DNA of 50,655 nt from contig CACHKE010000008.1 of assembly GCA_902580335.1 (NCBI GenBank), positions 1 to 50,655 on the forward strand. The letters are read 5' to 3'. Numbering within the stretch: the first letter of the stretch is position 1; every line of letters begins with the position of its first letter. Position numbers and translations under genes: made by a program. This DNA comes from an uncultured Pelagibacteraceae bacterium (GTDB lineage Bacteria; Pseudomonadota; Alphaproteobacteria; Pelagibacterales; Pelagibacteraceae). Below are positions 34,724 to 45,134 of this stretch, in pieces. The notes below the pieces were generated by a model. That model was not told where the DNA came from. It made no database searches and saw only the letters and a list, made by a program, of their open reading frames with translations.

Positions 34724-36055
34724 ATGACAATTTATGCATTATCTAGTGGACCTGGCACTTCTGGTGTAGCTGTTGTAAGAATTTCAGGTCCAGACTCCTC
34801 TAAAGTGTTAAAACTACTGACTAAGCATGAATTACCAGCTCCAAGAGTGGCCACCCTTCGAAAAATAAACAATATCAACACTTCTGAACTTATTGATGAG
34901 GGGTTGATTTTATGGTTTCCTGGCCCTCATAGCTACACTGGCGAAGATATGGTCGAAATTCATATTCACGGAGGTAAAGCAGTTGTGGAAGCGCTTTTAA
35001 ATACTCTTTCAAAGATAAAAGAGTGTCGACTTGCAGATCCTGGTGAGTTTACAAAACTTGCTTTTCAAAATAATAAAATAAATTTGCTTAAAGCAGAGAG
35101 TATAGCTGATTTGATCTCGGCAGAAACTGAAATTCAGAGATTGCAAGCTGTAAAAATGATGAAAGGAAAATCTTCAGAAAAATTTAATGAGTTGAGAGAG
35201 AAATTATTGAAAATTTTGTCATTTGTTGAGGCAAAAATAGATTTTCCCGATGAGGATTTACCAGAAGAAAATTTAAAAAAAATCAAAGAGGATTCACTGA
35301 ATGTCTTAAATGAGATTAAGAAAATTTTAAATGATCAAAAAGTTGGTGAGATAATTCGTGAAGGTTTTAAAATTGCAATTGTAGGCCCAACCAATGCCGG
35401 TAAGTCTAGTCTATTAAATAATTTATCAAACAGGGAAGTTGCTATAGTGTCTGAAATTGCTGGTACTACAAGAGACGTTGTTGAAACACATTTAAACATA
35501 AATGGTTATCCAGTTATAATTTCAGATACAGCGGGCATAAGAGACTCCAAGGATGAAATTGAAAAAAAAGGAATAAAATTATCATTAAAAAAAGCTGAAA
35601 ATGCTGATCTAAAACTAGTAGTGGTAGATGCTAAAAGTATTGATTTAAGCGGTTTTTTGAATGATTTATTAAAAAAAGACGCAATTCTAGTTATTAATAA
35701 ATCAGATCTGTTGAAAGAAAAATTAGATATTGAAACTTCCAAATTTAATCATGTTTTGATTTCACTAAAAGATAATTTAAATATAGATAAATTAATTTCT
35801 AAAATAAAAAACCACTTAGAAAATAAATTTATATCAGAGGAAGATATCTTAATTACAAGAGAAAGGCATAGACAACATTTGCTTCAGTGCGTTGATCACT
35901 TAAATAATTTTTCAGATAAAAATGATAAAGAAGATTTTGATAAAGGTGCTGAGGATCTAAGGTTAGCTACAAGACAATTAGGTATGATTGTAGGTAAAGT
36001 CGATGTAGAAGAGATCTTAGGCAGTATTTTCAATGATTTTTGCATTGGAAAATAA
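34724..36055 (+). CDS. mnmE: tRNA modification GTPase MnmE
   Basis: With MnmG, installs the cmnm5 group on U34 of tRNAs ending in A/G-reading anticodons. The 443-residue protein has the N-terminal folate domain (TIYALSSGPGTSGVAVVRISGP, TGEDMVEIHIHGG), a helical domain, an inserted G domain with GPTNAGKSSLLN near residue 220, AGTTRDVVETH, DTAGIRD and NKSD, and the C-terminal FNDFCIGK, whose cysteine is conserved. The partner mnmG follows after 117 bases. Confidence 0.97.
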   Translation: MTIYALSSGPGTSGVAVVRISGPDSSKVLKLLTKHELPAPRVATLRKINNINTSELIDEGLILWFPGPHSYTGEDMVEIHIHGGKAVVEALLNTLSKIKECRLADPGEFTKLAFQNNKINLLKAESIADLISAETEIQRLQAVKMMKGKSSEKFNELREKLLKILSFVEAKIDFPDEDLPEENLKKIKEDSLNVLNEIKKILNDQKVGEIIREGFKIAIVGPTNAGKSSLLNNLSNREVAIVSEIAGTTRDVVETHLNINGYPVIISDTAGIRDSKDEIEKKGIKLSLKKAENADLKLVVVDAKSIDLSGFLNDLLKKDAILVINKSDLLKEKLDIETSKFNHVLISLKDNLNIDKLISKIKNHLENKFISEEDILITRERHRQHLLQCVDHLNNFSDKNDKEDFDKGAEDLRLATRQLGMIVGKVDVEEILGSIFNDFCIGK

Positions 36056-36172
36056 CAACGCTTTTATGGGGTTTTTTGAAGTTTTTTACTGATTTTCGTT
36101 GATAAACAACACTTTTTTTAAGAAAAAAAACACAAATCTTGTAAATATTCTAATCGAATATAAATTTAGCCC

Positions 36173-38044
36173 ATGAAAAAAGATTTGCGATTTGATGTAG
36201 TTGTTATTGGAGGAGGTCATGCTGGTTGTGAAGCTGCAGCGGCCTCAGCAAGGCTTGGTGTAAATACCGCTTTGTTTACACATAACAAAAATACAATCGG
36301 AGAAATGTCATGTAATCCAGCTATAGGTGGTTTAGGCAAAGGTCACCTAGTTAGAGAAATTGATGCTTTAGATGGTGTTATGGGAGAGGTAGCAGACAAG
36401 TCTGGAATCCAATTTAGATTATTAAATAGAAGTAGAGGACCGGCTGTCAGAGGACCGCGAACTCAGTCTGACAGATCATTATACCGTAAATATATGCAAG
36501 AAAAACTTGTAAACTACTGTAATTTAAGCATTTTTTCTGATCCTGTAATAAAGTTTATTTTTGAAAATAACCAAATAAGTGGGTTTATTACACTTAAAGG
36601 TAACAAAGTGAGTTGTAATAAGTTAATCTTAACAACAGGCACTTTTTTGAATGGTTTGATACATATAGGTGATGAAAGGACTCCTGCTGGACGATTTAAT
36701 GAAAAACCGAGTACAGGTTTAAGTGAACAATTAAAAAAGTATAATTTCAAAATTGGAAGATTAAAAACAGGCACACCTCCTAGATTAGATTCTAGAACAA
36801 TCAATTTTGAAAATTTGGAAAAACAGTTTGCCGATGAAGATCCATATTTTTTTTCTTTTCTGACCAAAAAAAATTTTAACAAACAAGTGTCTTGTTCGAT
36901 GACTTATACAAACGAAAAGGTTCATAAAATAATAGAAAAGAATTTATCTAAAAGTGCAATGTATTCCGGAAGCATACAAGGTGTTGGTCCTAGATATTGC
37001 CCGTCTATTGAGGATAAAATAGTAAAATTTGCTGATAAGACAAGGCATCAAATATTTCTAGAGCCGGAAGGCTTACAAGATCATACTATTTACCCAAATG
37101 GTATATCTACATCTCTACCTGAGGTTGTTCAATATGAAATACTCAACAATATCAGTGGTTTAGAGAATGTAAAAGTAATTAGACCAGGATATGCTATAGA
37201 ATATGATTATATTGACCCTAGAGAGCTTTTTTTAACACTGGAGACAAAAAAAATAAAAAATCTTTATCTTGCTGGTCAAATTAATGGAACTACAGGTTAT
37301 GAGGAAGCAGCTGCTCAAGGCCTTATAGCAGGAATTAATGCTGCTCTATCCTTTAAGAATATGGAGCCTTTTATTTTAGATAGATCAGATGCATACATTG
37401 GTGTTATGATAGATGATTTAGTTACTAAAGGCGTTGCAGAGCCTTATAGAATGTTTACTTCTCGAGCAGAATACAGACTAAGTCTAAGGTCAGATAATGC
37501 AGACTTAAGGCTTACCCACAAAGGAATTAAAATTGGTTTAATAGAAGAATTTAGAAAGCAGCTCTTTGCGGATAAATTCAATAAATTAAGCAAAATATCT
37601 CTTCAAATGTCTAATTTAAACATATCACCTTCTAAGGCAGATAAATTTGGAATAAAAATAGCAAAAGACGGTGTTTTTAGATCAGCAGAGGAAATTCTAA
37701 CCCAAAAAAGTGTTGATATGACAAAAATTAGGAATATATGGCCTGAAATTTCTGATTATGGCAATGATATAGATGAGCAGATTGAGATTAACTCTCATTA
37801 CAGAGGATATTTAAAGAAACAAAAGGCCGATATTTTAGCTTTTAAACGAGATGAAAATTTAACAATACCAGATAACATTGATTATGATCAATTTTCAGGC
37901 CTTTCTAATGAGGTAAAAGCCAAATTCAAAGAAATAAGGCCTAAAACTATGGGTCAGGCCTTAAGAATCGATGGAATAACTCCTGCAGCCGTATATATTT
38001 TGTTGTCACACGTCAAAAGAAAGTCTATTAAGCATATAGCTTAA
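36173..38044 (+). CDS. mnmG: tRNA modification enzyme MnmG (GidA)
   Basis: FAD enzyme, partner of MnmE in U34 tRNA modification. [21 protein letters not shown] (residues 9-29) is the FAD fold, then [49 protein letters not shown], and [13 protein letters not shown] with the conserved GYAxxYD motif; [20 protein letters not shown] is near the C-terminus. 623 residues is normal. The 117-base gap upstream is AT-rich, with a short inverted repeat (ATATTC/GAATAT, 36145-36161) and nothing else I can assign. Its stop overlaps rsmG (TAATG). Confidence 0.98.
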   Translation: MKKDLRFDVVVIGGGHAGCEAAAASARLGVNTALFTHNKNTIGEMSCNPAIGGLGKGHLVREIDALDGVMGEVADKSGIQFRLLNRSRGPAVRGPRTQSDRSLYRKYMQEKLVNYCNLSIFSDPVIKFIFENNQISGFITLKGNKVSCNKLILTTGTFLNGLIHIGDERTPAGRFNEKPSTGLSEQLKKYNFKIGRLKTGTPPRLDSRTINFENLEKQFADEDPYFFSFLTKKNFNKQVSCSMTYTNEKVHKIIEKNLSKSAMYSGSIQGVGPRYCPSIEDKIVKFADKTRHQIFLEPEGLQDHTIYPNGISTSLPEVVQYEILNNISGLENVKVIRPGYAIEYDYIDPRELFLTLETKKIKNLYLAGQINGTTGYEEAAAQGLIAGINAALSFKNMEPFILDRSDAYIGVMIDDLVTKGVAEPYRMFTSRAEYRLSLRSDNADLRLTHKGIKIGLIEEFRKQLFADKFNKLSKISLQMSNLNISPSKADKFGIKIAKDGVFRSAEEILTQKSVDMTKIRNIWPEISDYGNDIDEQIEINSHYRGYLKKQKADILAFKRDENLTIPDNIDYDQFSGLSNEVKAKFKEIRPKTMGQALRIDGITPAAVYILLSHVKRKSIKHIA

Positions 38045-38691
38045 TGGATAACCTAATTTTAAATTCTTATTCTAAAATTTCCAATTTGAATGTTTCACGT
38101 GAAACTTGTAATGAGCTTGAGAGCTTAATTATGATGATACAGGAAAAAAATAAGAAAATTAATATTATAAGTAAAAAAATGTTTGAAAAAGAGGCAATAA
38201 GAGAGCGCCATATAATAGATTCAGCGCAAATTATTGATTTTGTTGATTTAAATTGCAATACAACCTCAGATTTAGGTACAGGGGGTGGAATGCCCGGATT
38301 AATAGTGGCTATAGTGATGAAAAAAATTAAAAACGACCTCAAAGTAAACCTTTACGAAAAAAGCTATCACAAATGCGCTTTCCTGAAAGAAGTTTCGAAA
38401 AAATTAAATTTAAATACAGAAATAATTCAGAAAGATATTTTTTCACTTAAAAATATTGAAACAGGAACAATTATGTCCAGGGCGTTTAAGCCAATGCCTG
38501 TGATTTTAAACTTGGTTAATGAAAATTTTAAAAAATATAAAAATATTATCTTTTTTATGGGAAGTAGTGGAAGAAAAATTCTTAATGAAACACTTCAAGA
38601 GTGGGATTTAGATTATGAAGAAAAAAAAAGTTTAACAAGCAACGACTCGTTTATATTAAACATCAAAAAAATTAAAAAAAAAATTTCATGA
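38044..38691 (+). CDS. rsmG: 16S rRNA m7G527 methyltransferase RsmG (GidB)
   Basis: SAM-dependent methylation of G527 in 16S rRNA. The 215-residue protein begins with a helical part containing NVSRETCNELESL, then RERHIIDSAQI, the SAM loop SDLGTGGGMPGLIVAI near residue 76, and IMSRAFKPM. The codons for residues 16-21 contain a parS site, so this stretch is under double constraint. It overlaps mnmG by one base and parA by four, keeping the classical mnmG-rsmG-parA-parB order. Confidence 0.96.
   Translation: MDNLILNSYSKISNLNVSRETCNELESLIMMIQEKNKKINIISKKMFEKEAIRERHIIDSAQIIDFVDLNCNTTSDLGTGGGMPGLIVAIVMKKIKNDLKVNLYEKSYHKCAFLKEVSKKLNLNTEIIQKDIFSLKNIETGTIMSRAFKPMPVILNLVNENFKKYKNIIFFMGSSGRKILNETLQEWDLDYEEKKSLTSNDSFILNIKKIKKKIS
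38091..38106. promoter_or_regulatory. parS: parS centromere site inside rsmG
   Basis: TGTTTCACGTGAAACT matches the consensus TGTTTCACGTGAAACA at 15 of 16 bases. ParB loads here, slides as a CTP clamp and marks the origin region for ParA-driven segregation. It lies 0.6 kb from parA and 1.4 kb from parB. I saw no second copy in the window. Confidence 0.93.
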
Positions 38692-39482
38692 AAATAATTT
38701 CAATTATAAATCAAAAGGGTGGGGTTGGAAAAACAACAACCGTAATTAATTTAGCGTCCGCGTTATCCCAACTTGGAAAAAAAATTCTAGTAATCGATCT
38801 AGATCCTCAAGGGAATGCTACTACAGGACTGGGATTATCCAATACTTCTCAATCCAATCAGACAATTTATGGAATCCTTAATGGCACAATGTCAATTTCA
38901 AACGTGATTAAAAAAACAGAGTTTCAAAATCTTGATTTAATATCATCCAATGTAGATCTGTCTGGATTGGAGGTTGAGACCGCTGGTGATAGTGATAGAG
39001 CTTTTATACTTAAGGCTAAATTAACCGCGTATTTAAATGATTCTAGAGGATTGTATGATTATATTCTCATAGATTGCCCTCCTTCTTTGAGCCTTCTAAC
39101 TGTAATGGCCTTGGTATCATCTAACTCACTGCTTGTGCCATTACAAACAGAATTTTTTGCCCTAGAAGGACTTACACAGCTTATGAAGACTATTGATAGG
39201 ATAAAAACTAATTTGAATCCTGAATTGGAGATTCAAGGCATACTCTTAACTATGTATGATCGAAGAAATAAACTTTCGTCAGAAGTTGAAAAAGAAGCGA
39301 GAGATTATTTCAAAGATAAAGTCTACCAAACGGTGATACCTCGAAATGTAAGATTATCAGAAGCGCCATCGCATGGTATACCAGTATTGATTTATGACAA
39401 GAATTGTCCAGGAAGTAAGTCATATTATAGTTTTACAGATGAGTTCGTGGCACAAGAAAATAAAGTTGGGAGTGCAGCGTAA
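38688..39482 (+). CDS. parA: Chromosome-partitioning ATPase ParA
   Basis: Walker-type ATPase that moves ParB-parS complexes toward the new pole. The deviant Walker A, INQKGGVGKTTTVINLA, is at residues 6-22 with the signature lysine; VIDLDPQGNATTG and ILIDCPPSLSLLTV are the other switch motifs. 264 residues without an N-terminal DNA-binding extension marks the chromosomal class. The start overlaps the rsmG stop (ATGA), and the stop overlaps parB (TAATG). Confidence 0.98.
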   Translation: MKIISIINQKGGVGKTTTVINLASALSQLGKKILVIDLDPQGNATTGLGLSNTSQSNQTIYGILNGTMSISNVIKKTEFQNLDLISSNVDLSGLEVETAGDSDRAFILKAKLTAYLNDSRGLYDYILIDCPPSLSLLTVMALVSSNSLLVPLQTEFFALEGLTQLMKTIDRIKTNLNPELEIQGILLTMYDRRNKLSSEVEKEARDYFKDKVYQTVIPRNVRLSEAPSHGIPVLIYDKNCPGSKSYYSFTDEFVAQENKVGSAA

Positions 39483-40324
39483 TGAACAAAATAAAAAAAG
39501 GGTTGGGTAGAGGCTTATCTTCTTTAATAGGTGAAACCAAAGTTGAGAATAAAACAAATAATTTAAGCTTAGCCGAAATAGTTCCAAACAAATATCAACC
39601 AAGAAAAAATTTTGATGAGGAAAATTTAAATGATTTAGTTAATTCAATAAAAGAACGGGGAGTTATTCAGCCAATTATAGTTAGGAAATCTAATACGGAT
39701 AACTCTAAATACGAAATCATAGCTGGAGAGAGAAGGTGGTTAGCAGCTCAGAAAGCTGGATTGCATGATATTCCAGTAGTTGTAACAGATGCTGATGATC
39801 TAAAATCTTTAGAATTTGCGATTGTTGAAAATGTTCAGAGACATGATTTAAATCCCTTAGAGGAAGCACAAGGGTATAAAAGATTGATAGATGAATTTGC
39901 GTATGATCAAGATAAAGTATCAAAATTTATAGGTAAGAGCAGAAGTTATATTTCTAATTCATTAAGATTACTAAATTTACCTAAAGAAGTTCTTGATTTT
40001 GTAGAACAAAAAAAAATTACAGCTGGTCATGCAAAGATATTAGTAGGACTAGATAATGCATCTTTTTTAGCAAATAAATTTATTGAAAAAAAATTATCTG
40101 TTAGACAAGCTGAAAATTTGGTTAAAATATTTAGAAAAACTAAAAGAAATACCTTCGGCAGAGTAGACTCGAATATTAGAGATTTAGAAAACTCTATATC
40201 TGAAAAAATTGGACTTAGTGTCTCAATTAAAAATAATAAAAACAATAAAGGTACAATATCTTTTTATTACAAAGAGCTTGATCAATTAAACAAAATAATT
40301 GATATAATTAAATCTGGATATTAA
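39482..40324 (+). CDS. parB: Chromosome-partitioning protein ParB
   Basis: CTP-dependent DNA clamp that binds parS. The 280-residue protein opens with the arginine-containing ParA-stimulating tail KKGLGRGLSSLIGE, then the CTP pocket (NKYQPRKNF, AGERRWLAAQKAGL with GERR, and ENVQRHDLNPLEEA) and the helix-turn-helix FIGKSRSYISNSLRLLNLP. The C-terminal 50 residues form the dimer domain. It overlaps holA tail to tail by 17 bases. Confidence 0.98.
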   Translation: MNKIKKGLGRGLSSLIGETKVENKTNNLSLAEIVPNKYQPRKNFDEENLNDLVNSIKERGVIQPIIVRKSNTDNSKYEIIAGERRWLAAQKAGLHDIPVVVTDADDLKSLEFAIVENVQRHDLNPLEEAQGYKRLIDEFAYDQDKVSKFIGKSRSYISNSLRLLNLPKEVLDFVEQKKITAGHAKILVGLDNASFLANKFIEKKLSVRQAENLVKIFRKTKRNTFGRVDSNIRDLENSISEKIGLSVSIKNNKNNKGTISFYYKELDQLNKIIDIIKSGY

Positions 40325-41306
40325 TATCTTTAACTTTATCTAAAATCATATTGTTTATGATTTGATTAGAAATCTGAGGATTTTTTTTAATTAAACTCTC
40401 AACATTGTTTAAATCTTCAATAAAACTCTCAATATAATTCAATTCCCATATTTTGATCTGTTGCTTAATTATATTTTTATCCTTCCAGAAGATTGGAGGT
40501 TTAAATGAGTTAATTACTTGATCAATATTATTATTTTTGTTCAAATTTAATCTTAATTTCCTTAGTCTTTTTAACTTGTTTAAAAAAGTTCTTAAAATTA
40601 AAATATTATCCTCACTAGATGGGATATTTTCATTAAGAATATTGAGTGTTCTTTTTTTATTTTTGCTAAGACAACTATCTACTAACTCTCCAGCACTGTA
40701 ATTTTCACTTAGGTTTGTTAAACTTAAAATATCTTTTAATTCTAATTTTTTATTGTTTTGACTTAGGCTAATAATTTTTTGTAATTCATTTTTAAGATTA
40801 ATTCTATCTCCTTGTGATCTTTCAATGATTAAATTTATGTTTTCAGAAGATAAGTTAATTTTATTTTCAAATAAAATTTTTTTTGCGATAGATAAAAGAG
40901 TTTGTGGAGTATCTTCGTAAAAAGGAACAATTAGTACATTTTTTTCTTTTTCAAAAAAATTTCTTAATTTTGACTTTTTTTCTAAAATCTTTGCTATTAA
41001 AATAATGGTTACGTCCTTTAAACTCGACTCAATAATTTCTTCAGTTATGTTAATTATTTTGTCAGATACATTAGAGATAATAATAAGTTTTTCTTCTTCA
41101 AAAAAGGATTTCGAGAAAATGTTTTCAAAAAAGTTTTGTTTGTTTTCGATTATTTCTTTTTCTGTAAATTTATAAGTATTCTCTTTTGTAAAGGTATTAA
41201 AGTCTGAAAATATTATCTCTTGTTTGAGACCTTCATTTTCTCCATAAAACAAGTAATAATTTATTTTATTTCTAATCTTTTTTATATCGTAATATTTAGA
41301 GATCAT
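40308..41306 (-). CDS. holA: DNA polymerase III delta subunit
   Basis: Clamp-loader subunit that opens the sliding clamp. The 332-residue protein is diverged; it matches HolA by an N-terminal YLFYGENEGLKQE (degenerate P-loop region), by length, and by EKSKLRNFFEKEKNVLIVPFYEDTPQTL and SQGDRINLKNELQKI, which agree with the family's lid region. Position after lptE and leuS is standard in proteobacteria. It overlaps lptE by 11 bases and parB by 17. Confidence 0.9.
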   Translation of the reverse strand: MISKYYDIKKIRNKINYYLFYGENEGLKQEIIFSDFNTFTKENTYKFTEKEIIENKQNFFENIFSKSFFEEEKLIIISNVSDKIINITEEIIESSLKDVTIILIAKILEKKSKLRNFFEKEKNVLIVPFYEDTPQTLLSIAKKILFENKINLSSENINLIIERSQGDRINLKNELQKIISLSQNNKKLELKDILSLTNLSENYSAGELVDSCLSKNKKRTLNILNENIPSSEDNILILRTFLNKLKRLRKLRLNLNKNNNIDQVINSFKPPIFWKDKNIIKQQIKIWELNYIESFIEDLNNVESLIKKNPQISNQIINNMILDKVKDINIQI

Positions 41307-41763
41307 TTTCTAAAATACTCAAGAAAATATTTATATCTTGTAAAATTTGGGAAATCATATTTTTTTCAAGATTTTTTTTATATTGACTTAGTTCAAATTT
41401 ATTTTCCATAGAATTATAAATAGTCTCTTTCATAAACCTTTTTTCAAAATTTTTATTAATAGATTTATTATCTAAATATAAATCCACTACAATCGTAATT
41501 TTGTAGCTTGATGCGTTACCTTTTTTATCCTTCGATACTACGCTTTCTTTTTTTGAAGTATTTAATTTTGTACTTAAAACATTATTCGATACATTTTGTG
41601 TCAATCTCCCGATACCCCGCATTATTGACCTATTTATTTCTTTATCTCCTGTATATTCAACAATATCTAATCTGTAATTTGGCTCTTGATTGCTCTGGTA
41701 GATTGGTGAATAGCCACAACTTGATAAGAACAGAAATATCAAAAAACATTTTAATTTTTTCAT
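41296..41763 (-). CDS. lptE: LPS-assembly lipoprotein LptE
   Basis: Outer-membrane lipoprotein that plugs LptD and delivers LPS to the surface. The 155-residue protein has a short lipoprotein signal with lipobox LSSC (modified Cys16), then CGYSPIYQS, the usual post-Cys GYxP(L/I)Y motif. The rest is polar with a YKITIVVDLYL strand. The leuS-lptE-holA order supports the call. It has a two-base gap from leuS. Confidence 0.9.
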   Translation of the reverse strand: MKKLKCFLIFLFLSSCGYSPIYQSNQEPNYRLDIVEYTGDKEINRSIMRGIGRLTQNVSNNVLSTKLNTSKKESVVSKDKKGNASSYKITIVVDLYLDNKSINKNFEKRFMKETIYNSMENKFELSQYKKNLEKNMISQILQDINIFLSILENDL

Positions 41764-41765
41764 AC

Positions 41766-44306
41766 TTAATTGATAATAAAGTTAATTAATTTATTTTCTA
41801 TATATATTGTTTTTATTATTTGTTTATTGTCTAAGTATTTTTTAATTTGATCATCATTTTTAATTTCTTCAATTAATTTTTCTTTATTTATGGATTTGTT
41901 AATAGAGAATACCTTTCTTTTTTTTCCATTTATTTGGGTCACAATGTTGTAAGACTCTTTTTGTAAATATTTTTTGTCTATATCGGGCCATCTTATAGTG
42001 TCCTCACCATATTTTAATTTTTCTAGGCTTTCACTTGAAAAGTGTGGAATTATCGGGTTTATTATTTTTAAAATGTTAATGTAATTCTTATAAAAATTGC
42101 TTCCCCAATCATCTTTGTTTGTTTGTGAGTTGTAAAAAGAGTATAATTTGTAAATTGAAGCTATTACTACATTAAATCTAAATCTTTCTAAATCTTGATT
42201 GAATTTTTGAATAATTTGATTAGTAAATTTTTCTAGATCCTCGTCAAATTTCGAAAATTTTTTTTTATTATTAAATATTTTTTCATTTAACATCCACAAT
42301 TTTTGTATAAACTTATAAGAAGCACTAATTCCGGTGTCTGACCATTGAACATCTTTTTCTGGCGGACTGTCAGATAAAATAAACAGTCTAACTGCATCAG
42401 CTCCATACCTTAAGATTATTTTTTCGGGATCAATTGTATTTTTTTTTGATTTTGACATTGATTCAGAAGGGCCAACAATAACTTTTTTTGAAGGATTTTT
42501 ATTTAGGTAATAATTTTTACCATCATCACTAAAAACTTCCTCAGGATTGATCCAATTATTGTTCTCATCTTTGTAAGTTTCGTGGCAAACCATGCCCTGA
42601 GTAAATAAACCCTCAAATGGTTCTGTTATCTTAGTATTTTTGTTATCTAAGCTTATAGCTCTCATAAAAAACCTAGAATAAAGAAGGTGTAAAATTGCAT
42701 GTTCAATACCTCCTATATACTGATCTACAGGCATCCAATAATCTATCTCATTATAATCAAAAGGCTTCTCTTTATTTTGAGATGAACAAAACCTAAGATA
42801 GTACCATGAGGAGTCCACAAAAGTATCTAATGTGTCTGTTTCTCTTCTATATTTTTTTCCATTAATTTTAACTGCTTGCCATTCTTTTTCAGCGTCAAGA
42901 GGGTTTCCATTTGTATTTAGGTTAACATTTTTTGGTAAGTTTACAGGTAAATCTTTTTCTGGAATTTTTACCACATTATTTTTTTCGTCATAAGCAATTG
43001 GTATAGGACATCCCCAGTATCTCTGACGAGATATTCCCCAATCTTTTAATCTATAATTAGTTTTTCTTTTACCAAGATTTTTTTTTTCCAAAATTTTTAT
43101 TGTTTCATCGATAGATTTTTCAGGCGCAATAAGACCATTTAAAAATTGAGAATTGATCATGATGCCTGGCCCTGAGTAAGCTTCGTTTTGAACTTTGTAA
43201 GTATCCTTTTCATCTGAAGGCTTTACTACTGTTTTAATCTGAAGATTATACTTTTTAGCAAAATCAAAATCTCTTTGATCATGTGCTGGACACCCAAAAA
43301 CAGCACCAAACCCATAATCCATTAAAACAAAATTAGCAAAGTAAACAGGTACTTTGGAATTGTTATCTAGGGGATTTACAGCCATTAACTTAGTCTTAAA
43401 GCCTATTTTAATTGCCTGAGCTATAGACTCTTCAGTTGTTCCAGTTTTTGAACATTCTTTTTTAAATTTTATAAAATCCTCATTATTTTCATAATTTTTA
43501 GATATGGGATGATCTACTGACAGTGCCAAAAACGAAAATCCGAATAAAGTGTCAGGCCTGGTTGTATAACATTTAATAGACTTTATTTTTTCAGAGCCCA
43601 CAATTTGAAAATCAATCTCACATCCATAGGATTTCCCAATCCAATTTTTTTGCATTGTTTTTACTTTATCTGGCCAATGATCTAAAATTTTTAAATTATT
43701 TAAAAGATCCTCTGAAAATTGAGATATCTTAAAGAACCACTGATTCAGTTTTTTTCTCTCAACTATTGCTCCCGATCTCCAGCCTTTGCCATCAATAACT
43801 TGCTCATTTGCAAGAACAGTTTTGTCTATTGGATCCCAATTTACGTAGCTTTCTTTTCTATATACTAGACCCTTATCATATAGATCTAAGAACAATTTCT
43901 GTTGATGCTTAAAATATTCTGGCGCACATGTTGAAATTTCTCTATCCCAATCAATCGACAGACCCAACATTTGTAGTTGAGATTTCATAACTTTAATATT
44001 CTTCTCAGTCCACGTTTTAGGATTTAAATTATTTTCTTTGGCAGCATTTTCCGCTGGCATTCCAAAAGAATCCCAGCCCATCGGATGCAACACATTAAAT
44101 CCTTTTAACGTTTTATATCTAGAAAGAACATCACCGATTGTATAATTTCTCACATGTCCCATGTGAATTTTTCCAGAAGGATAGGGAAACATTTCCAGAC
44201 AATAGAATTTTTTTTTATTTTTATCTATTTTTGATTTAAATTTCTTTTTATTTAGCCAGTGTTCTTGCCATTTTTGTTCCACTAACTTAAAATTATATCT
44301 GTCCAC
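41766..44306 (-). CDS. leuS: Leucyl-tRNA synthetase
   Basis: Class I synthetase charging tRNA-Leu. The HIGH motif is [13 protein letters not shown] (about residues 43-55), preceded by CLEMFPYP; the editing domain covers about 220-420 and includes [11 protein letters not shown] and [18 protein letters not shown] (threonine-rich and Asp-containing editing pocket); the KMSKS loop is [12 protein letters not shown] near residue 614; the anticodon-binding helices and the C-terminal domain follow. 846 residues is close to E. coli (860). Confidence 0.98.
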   Translation of the reverse strand: MDRYNFKLVEQKWQEHWLNKKKFKSKIDKNKKKFYCLEMFPYPSGKIHMGHVRNYTIGDVLSRYKTLKGFNVLHPMGWDSFGMPAENAAKENNLNPKTWTEKNIKVMKSQLQMLGLSIDWDREISTCAPEYFKHQQKLFLDLYDKGLVYRKESYVNWDPIDKTVLANEQVIDGKGWRSGAIVERKKLNQWFFKISQFSEDLLNNLKILDHWPDKVKTMQKNWIGKSYGCEIDFQIVGSEKIKSIKCYTTRPDTLFGFSFLALSVDHPISKNYENNEDFIKFKKECSKTGTTEESIAQAIKIGFKTKLMAVNPLDNNSKVPVYFANFVLMDYGFGAVFGCPAHDQRDFDFAKKYNLQIKTVVKPSDEKDTYKVQNEAYSGPGIMINSQFLNGLIAPEKSIDETIKILEKKNLGKRKTNYRLKDWGISRQRYWGCPIPIAYDEKNNVVKIPEKDLPVNLPKNVNLNTNGNPLDAEKEWQAVKINGKKYRRETDTLDTFVDSSWYYLRFCSSQNKEKPFDYNEIDYWMPVDQYIGGIEHAILHLLYSRFFMRAISLDNKNTKITEPFEGLFTQGMVCHETYKDENNNWINPEEVFSDDGKNYYLNKNPSKKVIVGPSESMSKSKKNTIDPEKIILRYGADAVRLFILSDSPPEKDVQWSDTGISASYKFIQKLWMLNEKIFNNKKKFSKFDEDLEKFTNQIIQKFNQDLERFRFNVVIASIYKLYSFYNSQTNKDDWGSNFYKNYINILKIINPIIPHFSSESLEKLKYGEDTIRWPDIDKKYLQKESYNIVTQINGKKRKVFSINKSINKEKLIEEIKNDDQIKKYLDNKQIIKTIYIENKLINFIIN

Positions 44307-44332
44307 AATTTACGAATTTCTAATTGCTAAAT

Positions 44333-44923
44333 TTAATCTTTTGATCTGCTGTCACCTTGTTTTTGTTCACCCACAATATATGGATTCTCTTTTTTGTTTC
44401 TTTCAATAATTTCTTTTTGATATTTAGTAGCTTTTTTAAGAATATTCAAATTAAGATCTGCTACTAAATTACTGTTATCTTTGCTTATTGAGCAATTATT
44501 TGAGTCTGTAGAGCATTTTTTAAAAAATACGTTTATATCCAATGCATCAGATCTAATTTCATTTGTCAGGAATCTTATTGAAATTTTTACAGACTCGTTT
44601 GGTGAGTTATTTTCGCTGTACCAATCGGTGACAACTATTCCACCACTGTAATTTGCTGATACAAGTGGCATAAAATCTAAGGTATCAAGAGTAGCTCGCC
44701 ATAGAGGATTTGAGCTAGCGAATTCATAGTTAGTCCCTTTATTAGGATTACCCATTAATCTAAAGCCTTTTCCCTCATTAACATTCTTTTCAACTCTTTG
44801 CCTTGGATCTGGTGGAAAATCTTTAGCACTTACTTTTTTTGGCTTAAGAGCCTCACAAGCACTTTGTGAAAAAAGTACTGATATAGATAGTAAAATTATT
44901 ATTTGTCTCTTAAGATTTATCAT
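44333..44923 (-). CDS. DUF3576 probable lipoprotein
   Basis: A 196-residue exported protein. The signal peptide is hydrophobic over residues 8-18 and ends SQSAC, giving a probable lipidated Cys23 although the -3 residue (Gln) is unusual. The body matches the alphaproteobacterial DUF3576 family, with PPDPRQRVEKNVNEGKGFRL, NPLWRATLDTLDFMPLVSANYSGGIVVTDWY and SVKISIRFLTNEIRSDALDI. Function is unknown; it always seems to travel next to leuS and lptE, which suggests a role in outer-membrane assembly. It is divergent from the porin gene. Confidence 0.9.
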   Translation of the reverse strand: MINLKRQIIILLSISVLFSQSACEALKPKKVSAKDFPPDPRQRVEKNVNEGKGFRLMGNPNKGTNYEFASSNPLWRATLDTLDFMPLVSANYSGGIVVTDWYSENNSPNESVKISIRFLTNEIRSDALDINVFFKKCSTDSNNCSISKDNSNLVADLNLNILKKATKYQKEIIERNKKENPYIVGEQKQGDSRSKD

Positions 44924-45105
44924 TATTGTTATTGTGTTAGTTTATTAGCATAAAATGCCTTGTTTAATATTAGAATATGTTTTATTAAAAATTAAGTAAT
45001 AATAAGGAAAAAAGTGATGTAAAAATACAACACTATCCTAAATTTTTGTCATAAATCCAATAATTATATAAGAAATAAATCATTTTTTGCTAGAAATAGC
45101 CTGTT

Positions 45106-45127
45106 TATAATTAATTATAAAAAGGAG
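45106..45127 (+). promoter_or_regulatory. Porin promoter -10 box and strong ribosome-binding site
   Basis: TATAAT at 45106-45111 is a perfect -10 box; the best -35 candidates (TTGCTA at 45087) have too short a spacer, so an activator may help. AAAGGAG at 45121-45127 is the strongest Shine-Dalgarno sequence in the window, 7 bases before the ATG. The remaining part of the 211-base gap (44924-45105) is AT-rich with no gene seen. Confidence 0.5.
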
Positions 45128-45134
45128 TATATTT

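Noticed and set aside
36145-36161. Inverted repeat ATATTC/GAATAT before mnmG as an operator or terminator.
   Set aside because: Six-base AT-rich arms are expected by chance in this composition, and no T-run follows.
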